Positions 9,166 to 21,356 of a stretch of DNA of 42,389 bases are shown piece by piece; positions within the stretch are counted from its first letter, which is position 1, and each line of letters starts with the position of its first letter. Origin of the DNA: Thiomicrospira sp. (GTDB lineage Bacteria; Pseudomonadota; Gammaproteobacteria; Thiomicrospirales; Thiomicrospiraceae); the NCBI RefSeq assembly GCF_014859555.1, contig NZ_JACUTY010000014.1:1-42389 (forward strand), read 5' to 3'. The notes under the pieces were generated by a model that saw nothing but the letters and a program-made list of their open reading frames with translations, did no database searches and was not told the origin of the DNA. A program made the position numbers and the translations under genes.

Positions 9166-9672
9166 ATGGCGAGCATTACCCTCAAAGGCCAACCGATCAA
9201 AACGCTTGGCGACTTACCTGCAACGGGCACTCTTGCCCCAAATTTCACCCTCACAAAATCCGATTTAAGCGACACCAATCTTGCCGATTTTGCTGGCAAA
9301 AAGCTGGTTCTTAATATTTTCCCTAGTATTGATACCGGTGTATGTGCAGCCTCAGTTCGCCGTTTTAATGAACTTGCCTCCAAAGTTAAGGATGTGAATG
9401 TATTATGTATTTCGGCGGATCTACCCTTTGCCCAACAACGTTTTTGTGGTGCTGAAGGTTTAGAGCAGGTTATTAACCTGTCGAGTTTTCGTCATGCCAC
9501 CTTTGGTGAAAGCTATGGCTTAACTATTAGCACGGGGCCATTACAAGGTTTATTGTCGCGTGCGGTGGTGATTGTGGATGCCAACGGCCAGGTTTGTTAT
9601 ACCGAACAAGTACCAGAAATTGCCCAAGAACCGGATTACGACGCCGCACTAGATGCATTAAAACGCTGTTAA
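9166..9672 (+). CDS. tpx: Thiol peroxidase Tpx (atypical 2-Cys peroxiredoxin)
   Basis: 168-residue antioxidant enzyme that reduces hydrogen peroxide and organic peroxides with thioredoxin. The peroxidatic cysteine is C60 in PSIDTGVCAASVRRF and the resolving cysteine is C94 in RFCGAEGLE, the Tpx pattern. The N-terminal GNP-type segment (LKGQPIKTLGDLP) and length match E. coli Tpx. AAGGAG precedes the ATG by eight bases. It stands alone between thiD and a cytochrome b561 gene. No OxyR-type site was identified. Confidence 0.97.
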   Translation: MASITLKGQPIKTLGDLPATGTLAPNFTLTKSDLSDTNLADFAGKKLVLNIFPSIDTGVCAASVRRFNELASKVKDVNVLCISADLPFAQQRFCGAEGLEQVINLSSFRHATFGESYGLTISTGPLQGLLSRAVVIVDANGQVCYTEQVPEIAQEPDYDAALDALKRC

Positions 9673-9737
9673 GTCATATCAACCTAACAACCAGGCCGGG
9701 TTGTTTCCCTATGGAAAAAGTATTTTTATATTCAAGG

Positions 9738-9772
9738 GATTATCATCCATATGAGAAATAGTTAGGATAATC
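9738..9772. promoter_or_regulatory. Inverted repeat upstream of cytochrome b561 gene
   Basis: GATTATC (9738-9744) and GATAATC (9766-9772) form a 7-bp inverted repeat with a 21-bp spacer, in the 126-bp gap before the cybB-yceI pair. It could be a regulator site; which regulator is unknown. Confidence 0.3.
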
Positions 9773-9798
9773 ATGACAACACAAGGAAGCGGCGTTTT

Positions 9799-10338
9799 AT
9801 GTTAACAAATCAAGCAAATCAATACGGCGTCGTTCAGATTGCTCTGCATTGGTTAATTGCGCTGACAATATTCGGTTTGTTCGGCCTGGGTCTTTGGATG
9901 GTGGAGTTAACCTACTATAGTTCATGGTATCTAACCGCGCCAGATATACACCGCAGCATTGGTGTGATTGTGGTGAGTTTGATGATCTTACGTTTGTTAT
10001 GGCGTTTGGCCAATCCAAAGGTTGTGCCACTTGCAACCCACAAAACCTGGGAACGAAAGCTGGCACATGTTACGCACGCTTTGATGTATGTGTTAATCCT
10101 GCTATTGGGTATTTCAGGTTATATGATTACCACCGCTAAAGGCCAAGCCTTGCAGGTATTTGATTGGTTTTCGATTCCAGCGATTTCGTTTGGCATCGAA
10201 TATCAAGAAGACATTGCGGGTGACTTGCATGAGATCTTTGCTTGGAGTTTGATTGGGCTGGCCGTGTTACATATTGCTGGTGCATTAAAACACCACTTTG
10301 TGGTCCGGGATAACACGCTAAAACGCATGCTTCCATAA
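9799..10338 (+). CDS. Cytochrome b561 family membrane protein
   Basis: 179-residue four-helix di-heme cytochrome b. Histidines placed as in the CybB/YceJ family: LHWLIALTIFG (helix 1), IHRSIGVIVVSL (helix 2), HVTHALMYVLILLLG (helix 3) and LHEIFAWSLIGLAVLHIAGALKHHF (helix 4). The family passes electrons from the quinone pool to periplasmic or membrane partners. It is followed 25 bases later by a YceI gene, the same pairing as yceJ-yceI in enterobacteria, which suggests linked function and co-transcription. AAGGAAGCGG lies before the ATG. Confidence 0.93.
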   Translation: MLTNQANQYGVVQIALHWLIALTIFGLFGLGLWMVELTYYSSWYLTAPDIHRSIGVIVVSLMILRLLWRLANPKVVPLATHKTWERKLAHVTHALMYVLILLLGISGYMITTAKGQALQVFDWFSIPAISFGIEYQEDIAGDLHEIFAWSLIGLAVLHIAGALKHHFVVRDNTLKRMLP

Positions 10339-10363
10339 CTATTTTTCTACTCAGGAGCGTAAA

Positions 10364-10945
10364 ATGAAAACGTTTAAATATTTATTAGCTGGCTTATCTT
10401 TAGCCTTAGTTTTTCCGATCGCACAGGCTAAACCTGTTACTTATGATATTGATGTACCGGGTATGCATGCTTCGATCAACTTCAAAGTTAACCATTTAGG
10501 TTACAGCTGGTTAGTGGGTCGTTTTGACAAGTTTGAAGGTCATTTTGTACATGACGCCAAAAACCCAAAAAATGAAAAGGTTGAAGTTACGATTGATACA
10601 CGTAGTGTGAATTCTAACCACGCCGAACGTGATAAACACTTACGCAGCGATGACTTTTTAAATGTAAGCAAACACCCAGAAGCCAAATTTGTCAGCACCA
10701 GCGTAACTAACCAAAAAGACGGCACTAAGCTTATCAAAGGTGACTTTACTTTAAATGGCGTAACCAAGCCGATTGAAATCGTTGCCAACAAGATGGGTGA
10801 AGGCGACGATCCATGGGGTGGTTACCGTGCGGGCTTTGAAGGCACCGCTGAAATTACGATGAAAGACTTTGGTTTTAAGATGGATTTAGGTCCAGCTTCA
10901 GCTAAAGCTTATCTTGATCTTCATGTAGAAGGCATCCGTCGTTAA
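10364..10945 (+). CDS. yceI: YceI-family periplasmic lipid-binding protein
   Basis: 193 residues with a clear signal peptide (LLAGLSLALVFPIAQA, cut after about residue 22). The mature part is the YceI lipocalin-like barrel: YDIDVPGMHASINFKVNHLGYSWLVGRF at the start, DTRSVNSNHAERDKHLRSDDFL in the middle and VTKPIEIVANKMG then the GYRAGFEGTAEITMKDFGF end. YceI proteins bind polyisoprenoids such as ubiquinone precursors in the periplasm. CAGGAG precedes the ATG. It is the last gene of a two-gene unit with cytochrome b561, closed by a terminator. Confidence 0.95.
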   Translation: MKTFKYLLAGLSLALVFPIAQAKPVTYDIDVPGMHASINFKVNHLGYSWLVGRFDKFEGHFVHDAKNPKNEKVEVTIDTRSVNSNHAERDKHLRSDDFLNVSKHPEAKFVSTSVTNQKDGTKLIKGDFTLNGVTKPIEIVANKMGEGDDPWGGYRAGFEGTAEITMKDFGFKMDLGPASAKAYLDLHVEGIRR

Positions 10946-10970
10946 TTTATTTTGAACGAGCCATGATTTA

Positions 10971-10996
10971 AAGCCGGGGTTTGTCCCGGCTTTTTT
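10971..10996 (+). terminator. Rho-independent terminator after yceI
   Basis: AAGCCGGG, a short loop, CCCGGCTT and then a run of T (to about 10996). Strong GC stem followed by six Ts, 25 bases after the yceI stop. Confidence 0.9.
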
Positions 10997-11063
10997 GTAG
11001 CGTCACGTTAGGTTTAATTTATCGGCTATAATGAGGGGTTACTATTTACCGAAAAAGAGCTAT

Positions 11064-11552
11064 ATGAGCCAAGCGATTAAACAACTTCAGTTACGTTATC
11101 ACAACACCGAAGATCGGATTTTACTCACGATTGCGACCCCCACTAATCAGGTTATGAAGGCTTGGATTACACGTCGTTATGTCAAAATTTTGTTGCCTGC
11201 GTTACAGGGTTTAAATCCAGAAACGCTTAAACCGATAGTCGAAATGACTGACAATTTATCGCGTGAAGACCTCAACTACAAATTGGAAAACCAATTTAAC
11301 GAACCCGAAAACCCTCGATATCCACTGGGCGAAGATCCGATTATTTTGAATAGCCTACGATTTGTCAAACAAGATGTGCCGATGCCGCGCTTAGCATTGG
11401 AACCGAAAGGCGGATCGGGCATTTTATTGAACCTTTACCCGCCGTTTGTGCGTGCGTTACAAAGCCAATTAGCCAGCGCGATTATTAAAGCCGATTGGCA
11501 ATTAGATTTAGATCCGATGGTGGGGTTTGCGAGTTCACATCGCTTACAGTAG
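11064..11552 (+). CDS. Conserved-looking protein of unknown function
   Basis: 162 residues when started at ATG 11064, which has AAAGAG about eight bases upstream; an earlier in-frame start at 11031 lacks one. Soluble, with no signal peptide or membrane segment. The N-terminal half is basic with TNQVMKAWITRRYVKILLPALQ; the middle is acidic (DNLSREDLNYKLENQFNEPE); the C-terminal part has PKGGSGILLNLYPPFVRALQSQL. I do not recognise a family. Its last nine bases overlap the end of the convergent ubiA gene, so the two transcripts must oppose each other. Confidence 0.75.
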   Translation: MSQAIKQLQLRYHNTEDRILLTIATPTNQVMKAWITRRYVKILLPALQGLNPETLKPIVEMTDNLSREDLNYKLENQFNEPENPRYPLGEDPIILNSLRFVKQDVPMPRLALEPKGGSGILLNLYPPFVRALQSQLASAIIKADWQLDLDPMVGFASSHRLQ

Positions 11553-12413
11553 CTGAAAAGGCGCGCTGTAGTTTAATATCAAACCTAACAAAACCACCAG
11601 GCCTACCCAGTGGTTATGTTTAAAGGCTTTAAAACAAAGGGCTCGATCACGGTCTTTAATCAGCCATTGGTGATACACAAACAAGACCGCTACCAAAATC
11701 AAACTGACATAATAAATCGCATTAAGATCAAACAGCTTAGCCATTACCAACAACATGCCTAGCATGAGTATTTGCAACAAACCGATAATCAGGCGATCAT
11801 AATCACCAAATAGAATCGCGGTGGATTTAATGCCAACTTTTAAATCATCGGGTTTATCCGTCATGGCGTACATGGTGTCGTAAATTAATGTCCACAACAG
11901 TGTAATCGCAAACACCCACCAGGCCTGGTGGGGAACGGTATTTTGCACGGCGGCGAAACCCATTGGCACCGCCCAAGCAAACGCCAGCCCTAAAAACACT
12001 TGAGGCCAATGCGTAAATCGTTTGGTATAAGGATATAGCCCGGTCAAAAAAAGCGCCACAATCGCTAACATAATCGTGAGTGGATTAAGTAGCAAAACCA
12101 AACCAAACCCGACTAAACCCAACGCGGCAAATAATAATAACGCATCGCGTGGTTTAATTTCGCCGGTCGCCAAAGGGCGATCACAGGTTCGAGCCACGGC
12201 ACCGTCCCAATGACGGTCGGCGTAATCATTAATCACACAGCCAGCTGATCGAACTACAATTGCGCCTAGGATAAAGACCAAAAGCACCAGGCCTGGTGGT
12301 GTGCCTTCCGCCGCCAGCCATAAAGCCCACAGCGCCGGCCACAGCACTAAATAAATACCCACCGGCTTATTAAGCCGCATTAAATTTATATAGAGTTTAA
12401 TCTTCGAAAACAT
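11544..12413 (-). CDS. ubiA: 4-hydroxybenzoate polyprenyltransferase UbiA
   Basis: 289-residue membrane prenyltransferase that attaches the polyprenyl tail to 4-hydroxybenzoate in ubiquinone synthesis. The two aspartate-rich motifs are seen: NDYADRHWDGAVARTCDRP (NDxxDxxxD) and DTMYAMTDKPDD (DxxxDxxxD). About eight hydrophobic helices. The frame is open further upstream (to 12542), but ATG 12413 gives the normal length and N-terminus (MFSKIKLYINLMRLNKP). That start lies inside the 3' end of the preceding small gene (17-base overlap), which implies translational coupling. HQAWW and PPGLV segments are encoded by CAGGCCTG palindromes. Confidence 0.95.
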   Translation of the reverse strand: MFSKIKLYINLMRLNKPVGIYLVLWPALWALWLAAEGTPPGLVLLVFILGAIVVRSAGCVINDYADRHWDGAVARTCDRPLATGEIKPRDALLLFAALGLVGFGLVLLLNPLTIMLAIVALFLTGLYPYTKRFTHWPQVFLGLAFAWAVPMGFAAVQNTVPHQAWWVFAITLLWTLIYDTMYAMTDKPDDLKVGIKSTAILFGDYDRLIIGLLQILMLGMLLVMAKLFDLNAIYYVSLILVAVLFVYHQWLIKDRDRALCFKAFKHNHWVGLVVLLGLILNYSAPFQLL

Positions 12414-12648
12414 GGGCCCAGCCCTGTTGTTTAATCCACGCCACGCCTTTTGGGCTAGCGCTAATTTCGAAACTGACTTCGTTATAACGTTCACTGTGAT
12501 TGAGTGTAATTTTCGCGTCGTCTTTTTGCCAGACGCTTTCAATCGTCCAGCCCATTAAGTGACTTTGACCGCCATCAAAACTGACCCTTTGCCAGCCTTC
12601 TTCAGCGAGCTTAGCATTTATAGCTTGATAGTCTTGTTCGGTCATCAT
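12397..12648 (-). CDS. Small protein of unknown function between glmU and ubiA
   Basis: 83 residues, soluble, rich in Trp and acidic residues (EEGWQRVSFDGGQ, MGWTIESVWQKDDAKI, GVAWIKQQGWAHVFED). It begins two bases after the glmU stop and overlaps the ubiA start by 17 bases, so the three genes form one transcription unit. Start could be the first or second of two adjacent ATGs (12648 or 12645); no strong Shine-Dalgarno is seen, as expected for coupled translation. I do not recognise a family. Confidence 0.75.
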   Translation of the reverse strand: MMTEQDYQAINAKLAEEGWQRVSFDGGQSHLMGWTIESVWQKDDAKITLNHSERYNEVSFEISASPKGVAWIKQQGWAHVFED

Positions 12649-12650
12649 AA

Positions 12651-14015
12651 TTATTTTTTTACTGGCTTTTGCCAGCCCTTGAGGGTGAGTTGTTTGGCGC
12701 GGCTGAGGGTTAGTTCGTGCGCTGGGGCGGTTTTCGTAATAGTTGAACCCGCGCCGATGGTTGCACCATCTTCAATGGTTACCGGTGCAATCAACTGGCT
12801 ATCCGACCCCACAAACACATTGTTGCCAATAATGGTTTTGTATTTATTTACCCCATCATAATTACAGGTAATGGTACCCGCGCCAATATTTACACCCGAC
12901 CCCATTTCAGTATCCCCAACATAACTAAGATGGTTCACTTTTGAGCCCACACCAACCTGTGCATTTTTAAGTTCGACAAAGTTGCCAATATTCACCTTAT
13001 CGGCCAAGCTTGTGCCGGGGCGAATGCGTGCATAAGGCCCGATATTACAATTTTCACCTAACTTAGCTGAATCTAGATGACTGAAAGGTTTGATAATGGT
13101 GCCAGCGGCAATATCCACATCCTTCAACACACAATAAGCCCCAACTTTAACACCATCAGCTAGCTTAACTCGGCCTTCGATAATGACACCCACATCCAGT
13201 TCCACATCCATCCCAACTTCAATCTGACCACGAATATCCAAGCGATTAGCATCCAATAAAGTCACGCCTTGTTCCATCAAGTTTTGGGCTTGTTGACGTT
13301 GCAATTGACGTTCTAAGTCTTGTAACTGAGCTTTGTTATTCACGCCCAATACTTCCATTTCATCAGCTGGCGAAGCGCTACGCACTTGAAATCCATCATC
13401 TACTGCCATTGCAATAATATCAGTTAGATAATATTCACCTTGCGCATTATTATTTTGTAAACGCGACAACCAGGCCTGCAATTGTTTACCTTGCACGGCC
13501 ATAATGCCAGTGTTGACTTCGTTGATTTTTAGCTGCTCGGTATTCGCATCTTTTTGCTCAACTATCGCTGTTACACAATGATGTTTGTCACGCAAAATTC
13601 GTCCATAACCGGTTGGATCTTCTAAGTTAATGGTTAACAAAGCCAGCGGATGTTTGGCATCAAGTTGAGATAATAAATCTTGTAAGGTTTCGGGACGAGT
13701 TAAAGGCACATCACCATACAAAATTAATACACGATCCTCGTCATCAATACAAGGTAATGCTTGTTGTACCGCATGGCCCGTGCCGAGTTGCTCGGTTTGT
13801 TCAACCCAACGTATGGCAGGTGAATTAAAAACCTGTTTAACTTGGTCTGATCCATGTCCTACTACCAACGTAATTTTGGCAGGTTTAAGCTGGCTGGCAC
13901 GATCTAACACATGACCTAATAAAGGTTTGGCTGCCAAAGGTTGAAGTACTTTTGGCCATTTCGAACGCATGCGTGTGCCTTTACCCGCTGCCAAGATAAC
14001 AAGATTTAAATTCAT
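12651..14015 (-). CDS. glmU: Bifunctional UDP-GlcNAc pyrophosphorylase / GlcN-1-P acetyltransferase GlmU
   Basis: 454 residues, full family length. The N-terminal nucleotidyltransferase domain shows LAAGKGTRMRSKWPKVLQPL, GTGHAVQQ and LYGDVPL. The C-terminal left-handed beta-helix acetyltransferase domain has RIRPGTSLADKVNIGNFVEL, HLSYVGD and NIGAGTITCNYDG. It makes UDP-N-acetylglucosamine for peptidoglycan and LPS. AGGAGA lies nine bases before ATG 14015. It is first in a unit with the small unknown gene and ubiA. A glmU gene just downstream of the atp operon is the usual gammaproteobacterial neighbourhood. QLQAWLSRL is encoded by a CAGGCCTG palindrome. Confidence 0.98.
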   Translation of the reverse strand: MNLNLVILAAGKGTRMRSKWPKVLQPLAAKPLLGHVLDRASQLKPAKITLVVGHGSDQVKQVFNSPAIRWVEQTEQLGTGHAVQQALPCIDDEDRVLILYGDVPLTRPETLQDLLSQLDAKHPLALLTINLEDPTGYGRILRDKHHCVTAIVEQKDANTEQLKINEVNTGIMAVQGKQLQAWLSRLQNNNAQGEYYLTDIIAMAVDDGFQVRSASPADEMEVLGVNNKAQLQDLERQLQRQQAQNLMEQGVTLLDANRLDIRGQIEVGMDVELDVGVIIEGRVKLADGVKVGAYCVLKDVDIAAGTIIKPFSHLDSAKLGENCNIGPYARIRPGTSLADKVNIGNFVELKNAQVGVGSKVNHLSYVGDTEMGSGVNIGAGTITCNYDGVNKYKTIIGNNVFVGSDSQLIAPVTIEDGATIGAGSTITKTAPAHELTLSRAKQLTLKGWQKPVKK

Positions 14016-14116
14016 TGATGCTGTCTCCTAAAAATCCTCAACATTCTAAAACTAGTATAAAACTCGTGAGTAAAATGTTCAGGACTTTTAGTTAATCAAG
14101 GTAATTAGTTATAAAA

Positions 14117-14136
14117 AAAGCGCCCGTAGGCGCTTT
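14117..14136 (-). terminator. Rho-independent terminator of the atp operon
   Basis: Stem AAAGCGCC/GGCGCTTT with a four-base loop. On the minus strand it is followed by a run of T, just after the atpC stop at 14156. Confidence 0.9.
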
Positions 14137-14155
14137 CATTTTTCGGGGGACTAAA

Positions 14156-14590
14156 TTAAGCCATCCCAGTTTTTTCCAAACGATCACGTAGTTTCGTAAT
14201 CGTTTGAATTTGGGCCACCGCTTCCGCTAAATCAATTTGCGCACGCGCAATATCAACATCAGTTTTCGCGTTGTCCATTGCTTCTACAGCACGTTGTTTT
14301 GCTTCCAGTGCTAGCGCTTCGTCTAAGTCTTTAGAACGCACACAGGTGTCGGCCAAAATGGTCACCACATGTGGCTGGACTTCAATTGTGCCACTGTTGA
14401 CGTAGAATGCATCTTCTTCGTCACCACTTTTCACACGTACTTCGCCAGGTCTTAACTGACTCAAAAACTGGGTATGGAAAGGCAAAATACCTACCTCTCC
14501 ATTGGCAGCCTGCGCGAAAAGCATATCGGCTTTTCCAGAGAAAATCTCACCTTCCGCACTTACGATATCTACTTGCATAGAGACTGCCAT
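14156..14590 (-). CDS. atpC: ATP synthase epsilon subunit
   Basis: 144-residue F1 central-stalk subunit that couples rotation to catalysis and can inhibit ATP hydrolysis. The N-terminal beta-sandwich (MQVDIVSAEGEIFSGKADML, GEVGILPFHTQFLSQLRPG, FYVNSGTIEVQPHVVTILAD) and C-terminal helical hairpin (EALALEAKQRAVEAM and on) match the family. Last gene of the operon, six bases after atpD and followed by a terminator. Confidence 0.97.
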   Translation of the reverse strand: MAVSMQVDIVSAEGEIFSGKADMLFAQAANGEVGILPFHTQFLSQLRPGEVRVKSGDEEDAFYVNSGTIEVQPHVVTILADTCVRSKDLDEALALEAKQRAVEAMDNAKTDVDIARAQIDLAEAVAQIQTITKLRDRLEKTGMA

Positions 14591-14596
14591 AACTTA

Positions 14597-16006
<1,410 letters not shown>

Positions 16007-16873
16007 CTAAACCGCAGAAGCACCTGCGACAATTTCCGATAGCTCTTGGGTAATCGCGGCTTGACGTGCTTTGTTGTAAGCTAGATTAAGTTCTTTAATC
16101 ATATTACCTGCGTTATCAGAAGCACTTTTCATGGCCACCATACGCGCAGATTGCTCACAAGCTACGTTTTCCACAACTGCACCAAACACGGTGCTCTCTA
16201 CAAAACGTACCATTAAGGTATCCAATGCTTCTTTCGCATCCGGCTCGTAGAGATAATCCCAATATTTCGCTTCTTTATCCCCTTCAGATTGCAAAGGAAT
16301 AAGTTGCTCAATAGTAGGCACTTGAGTCATAGCGGATTCAAATTGATTCGAGGCAACATAAACAGCATCAACTTGCCCTTGCTCAAAATGATCTAACATA
16401 ACCTTAATGGTGCCAACTAAATCGCTAACATGCGGTTTGTCACCGATGTCGGATTTTGACGCGACTACATTTCCGCCATAATGTTTAAAGAAAGTTTGAG
16501 CTTTCTTGCCAATTAAAGCCAGCTCAACCTCTACATTTTCACTCTGCCAAGCTTGTAGCTTTTTCAAAGTTCTACGGAAAAGGTTGGTATTTAAACCACC
16601 ACATAAACCACGATCAGATGAAACTACGATTAAACCAACACGTTTAACTGGACGCTCAATGGTATAAGGATGCTTATACTCATGGTGTGCACCAGAAACA
16701 TGATCAATCACACGTTTCACCTTCTCTACATAGGGACGGGTCGCCGTCATGCGAGCTTGCGCTCTACGCATTTTCGACGCCGCCACCATTTCCATGGCCT
16801 TGGTGATCTTTTGGGTATTTTTAACGGACGCTATTTGCGAACGTATTTCTTTACTACCGCCTGCCATGGCCAA
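16007..16873 (-). CDS. atpG: ATP synthase gamma subunit
   Basis: 288-residue rotor shaft subunit. The N-terminal helix [35 protein letters not shown] and the C-terminal helix [33 protein letters not shown] form the coiled coil; [16 protein letters not shown] lies between. Seven bases separate it from the atpA stop. Typical length and no gaps. Confidence 0.98.
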   Translation of the reverse strand: MAMAGGSKEIRSQIASVKNTQKITKAMEMVAASKMRRAQARMTATRPYVEKVKRVIDHVSGAHHEYKHPYTIERPVKRVGLIVVSSDRGLCGGLNTNLFRRTLKKLQAWQSENVEVELALIGKKAQTFFKHYGGNVVASKSDIGDKPHVSDLVGTIKVMLDHFEQGQVDAVYVASNQFESAMTQVPTIEQLIPLQSEGDKEAKYWDYLYEPDAKEALDTLMVRFVESTVFGAVVENVACEQSARMVAMKSASDNAGNMIKELNLAYNKARQAAITQELSEIVAGASAV

Positions 16874-16879
16874 ATCCCC

Positions 16880-18421
16880 TTAGTAAACGCCGGTTGATTT
16901 GAAAGACTCAATCGCAGCTTTTACGCCAGTAATAATCTCATCATTCCAATCACCTTTTTCATTTAGTTTTGCAACTAAATCAGCGTGAGAAGAATTAATG
17001 TAGGCGTGGAGTGCGGCTTCAAAATCACCGATTTTATTGACTTCAACGTCATCTAAATAGCCTTCGTTAGCCGCGTATAGAGACGTCGCCATTTCAGCAA
17101 TAGTCAAAGGAGAATATTGCTTTTGCTTCATCAACTCGGTTACACGCTTACCACGCTCTAACTGAGCCTTAGTTGTTGCGTCTAGGTCAGATGCAAACTG
17201 AGCGAAAGCCGCCAATTCACGGTACTGAGCCAAATCAAGACGAATACCACCACCAAGCTTTTTAATCGCTTTAGTTTGAGCCGCACCACCAACACGTGAT
17301 ACAGACAAACCAGCGTTAATTGCAGGACGGATACCTTGAGCAAATAAACCAGTTTCTAAGAAGATCTGACCATCGGTAATCGAAATTACGTTGGTCGGAA
17401 CGAATGCAGAAACGTCACCCGCTTGGGTTTCGATAATTGGTAAGGCTGTTAATGAACCAGTTTTACCTTTTACTTCACCGTTAGTGAACTTCTCTACATA
17501 GTCTTCGCTTACGCGAGCGGCACGCTCAAGTAGACGAGAGTGTAGATAGAATACGTCACCTGGGAAAGCTTCACGTCCTGGTGGACGACGTAACAACAAT
17601 GAGATCTGACGGTAAGCTTGCGCTTGCTTAGTTAAATCATCATAGATGATCAACGCGTCTTCACCACGGTCACGGAAGTATTCACCCATCGAACAACCTG
17701 CGTAAGCCGCTAGGAACTGTAGAGCGGCTGGATCAGAAGCATTAGCCGCAACAACAATGGTGTTTTCCATTGCGCCGTATTCTTCTAACTTACGTACGAT
17801 GTTGTTTACAGTAGAAGCCTTCTGGCCCATCGCTACGTAAACACATTTAATACCGGTGTTTTTCTGACTGATAACGGCATCAATAGCGATAGCGGTTTTA
17901 CCAACCTGACGGTCACCGATGATCAACTCACGCTGACCACGACCAACTGGAATCATCGAGTCAATAGACTTGATACCCGTCATCATAGGTTCATCAACCG
18001 ATTTACGATCAATAACACCAGGCGCAATACGCTCGATTGGTGAAGTCAGTTTCGTGTTGATTGGGCCTTTGCCATCGATTGGACGACCTAAACCGTCAAC
18101 CACACGACCTAGCATTTCTGGGCCAACCGGTACTTCTAAAATACGGCCAGTACAGGTTACTTTATCACCTTCCGAGATGTGCTCATATTCACCTAGAACA
18201 ACTACACCAACAGAATCGCGCTCAAGGTTAAGCGCCATACCAAAGGTTTGTTCGTCGAACTGAACCATCTCACCATACATCACATCTGACACGCCGTGAA
18301 TTAGCGCAATACCGTCAGCGATACTAACGACTGTGCCTTCACTGCCAGACTCTGCAGTCACTTTAAAACCGGCGATACGGTCTTTGATTAAGTCACTGAT
18401 TTCAGAGGGATTCAATTGCAT
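16880..18421 (-). CDS. atpA: ATP synthase alpha subunit
   Basis: 513-residue non-catalytic nucleotide-binding F1 subunit. The Walker A motif is [25 protein letters not shown] and [30 protein letters not shown] are family signatures. The frame extends to a TTG at 18436, but ATG 18421 is preferred because GAGAGGAAG precedes it by about six bases and [13 protein letters not shown] matches the usual N-terminus. It follows atpH in the standard order. Confidence 0.98.
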   Translation of the reverse strand: MQLNPSEISDLIKDRIAGFKVTAESGSEGTVVSIADGIALIHGVSDVMYGEMVQFDEQTFGMALNLERDSVGVVVLGEYEHISEGDKVTCTGRILEVPVGPEMLGRVVDGLGRPIDGKGPINTKLTSPIERIAPGVIDRKSVDEPMMTGIKSIDSMIPVGRGQRELIIGDRQVGKTAIAIDAVISQKNTGIKCVYVAMGQKASTVNNIVRKLEEYGAMENTIVVAANASDPAALQFLAAYAGCSMGEYFRDRGEDALIIYDDLTKQAQAYRQISLLLRRPPGREAFPGDVFYLHSRLLERAARVSEDYVEKFTNGEVKGKTGSLTALPIIETQAGDVSAFVPTNVISITDGQIFLETGLFAQGIRPAINAGLSVSRVGGAAQTKAIKKLGGGIRLDLAQYRELAAFAQFASDLDATTKAQLERGKRVTELMKQKQYSPLTIAEMATSLYAANEGYLDDVEVNKIGDFEAALHAYINSSHADLVAKLNEKGDWNDEIITGVKAAIESFKSTGVY

Positions 18422-18436
18422 GTGTCTTCCTCTCAA

Positions 18437-18973
18437 TTAATAGGCTATTGCTGCGCCAAGTTTTTGTAATTGGGTGACAGCTGTATTTTCTACAACCCAG
18501 TCACCGACTTTAATACGGATACCGGAAATTAAAGATTCATCGACAACAAAGTCAATATCCACTTCGGCATCAAACTTAGTGTTTAAAGCAGCACTTAATT
18601 TACTTTTTTGCTCAGCCGTAGGCTTTCTTGCTGATGTTATAGTCGCTTTAATACGTTTTTCTGAGGTTGCCTTTAATTGATCAAACAATTTTGCAACGTC
18701 AGGTAACGCATTTAAACGTCCGTTGTCAGCAAGCGCGACCAATAGGTTTTTAACTGAATCTGAAAGCTTTGAACCCATCACCGATTCAAAAATACTGACT
18801 TTGTCAGTATCAGAATGACTTGGGTTACTAATAAACTTTTTCATTTGAATATCTTCAGCGATTAACGCCAAGTTGTTCAATGTTTCAGACCATTCAGCTA
18901 ATTGCTTGTTTTCAGTAGCAAAACTAAAAGCAGCTTCTGCGTAAGGTCGAGCGGTTGTGATTAATTCTGCCAT
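18437..18973 (-). CDS. atpH: ATP synthase delta subunit
   Basis: 178-residue peripheral-stalk subunit linking F1 to the b dimer. The N-terminal ARPYAEAAFSFATE segment and C-terminal VDFVVDESLISGIRIKVGDWVVENTA are diagnostic. It sits 10 bases after atpF and ends 15 bases before the atpA start. Confidence 0.97.
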   Translation of the reverse strand: MAELITTARPYAEAAFSFATENKQLAEWSETLNNLALIAEDIQMKKFISNPSHSDTDKVSIFESVMGSKLSDSVKNLLVALADNGRLNALPDVAKLFDQLKATSEKRIKATITSARKPTAEQKSKLSAALNTKFDAEVDIDFVVDESLISGIRIKVGDWVVENTAVTQLQKLGAAIAY

Positions 18974-18983
18974 AGCATTTTCC

Positions 18984-19454
18984 TTAGATTTGTTTTACTA
19001 AGGTTTCAAGCATCTCATTATGAGCCTTAGCATCGACTTCTTTGCTCAGGATCTTTTCAGCGCCTGAGACAACCAAAGTGGCGACTTCTTTACGAAGGTG
19101 CTCTCTTGCACGGCTAATTTCTTGCTCAATATCTGCTTGGGCGGCCGCTTTAATGCGTTCAGCCTCTTCCGCTGCTTTTACTTTCGCATCTTCTACGATT
19201 TCAGTGCCGCGTTTTTCAGCTTGGCTCAACACATTTTGAGCTTGAAGTTTGGCGTCTTTCAAAACGTCTTTAGCACGTTTTTCAGCCAATTCAAGCTCAT
19301 GCTTGCCTTTTTCAGCTGCAGAAAGGCCGTCAGCAATACGCTTCTGACGGTCTTCCATTAGCTTAGACATTGGCCCCCACAGCACCTTATTCACAAACCA
19401 GATTAATAGCACAAATGCGATCATCTGGATGATTAGGGTTGCATTAATACTCAC
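18984..19454 (-). CDS. atpF: ATP synthase b subunit
   Basis: 156-residue peripheral-stalk subunit: one N-terminal membrane helix ([19 protein letters not shown]) followed by a long charged coiled coil ([20 protein letters not shown] and on) that contacts the delta subunit. Start is GTG at 19454, not the later methionine: GAGG lies eight bases upstream and [10 protein letters not shown] lines up with the usual MNLNAT opening of the family. Confidence 0.96.
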   Translation of the reverse strand: MSINATLIIQMIAFVLLIWFVNKVLWGPMSKLMEDRQKRIADGLSAAEKGKHELELAEKRAKDVLKDAKLQAQNVLSQAEKRGTEIVEDAKVKAAEEAERIKAAAQADIEQEISRAREHLRKEVATLVVSGAEKILSKEVDAKAHNEMLETLVKQI

Positions 19455-19504
19455 AGTGGTTACCTCGTCATTCGTTGGTTAAAATTACAATCATTGACTC
19501 TTTA

Positions 19505-19837
<333 letters not shown>

Positions 19838-19913
19838 TTACCCAGTGGTAGGTGCGCTTAAACCCTTTTAGTGCTCAGCCTAAACTGAACACCTGTTCTT
19901 GCTTATCTACTTA

Positions 19914-21092
<1,179 letters not shown>

Positions 21093-21103
<11 letters not shown>

Positions 21104-21356
21104 CTGCGTCCTTGTTTTGTTCTTTTTGTTGCGTTTTGTCCATGTGCTGCAGTAAACGATGCACTTTCTGACTGCCACCGATTAAACCTAACAAACCACA
21201 TAACATCATAAAGATAGGCGTGGTTTCTAACAGGTAATCAATCGCAAACCCCACAATAAAGCCCGCAATGACCATTGAGGTGAACATTTGACCCGAGCCT
21301 ATTAGCAAAAAATTCATGCCAACTTTGGGTTTACTTTTGTTTGCGTCTTGTTGCAT
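21093..21356 (-). CDS. AtpZ/AtpI-type small membrane protein
   Basis: 87 residues with two membrane helices (MFTSMVIAGFIVGFAIDYLL and PIFMMLCGLLGLIGGSQKVHRLL) and a charged C-terminal tail. The pattern of Gly-rich first helix, Asp at its end, TPIF turn and GLLGLIGG matches the AtpZ-type family of putative F1Fo accessory subunits. It is the first gene of the atp operon and overlaps atpI by 11 bases. E. coli has only AtpI at this place. Role in c-ring assembly or in cation transport is proposed for the family, not shown here. Confidence 0.8.
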
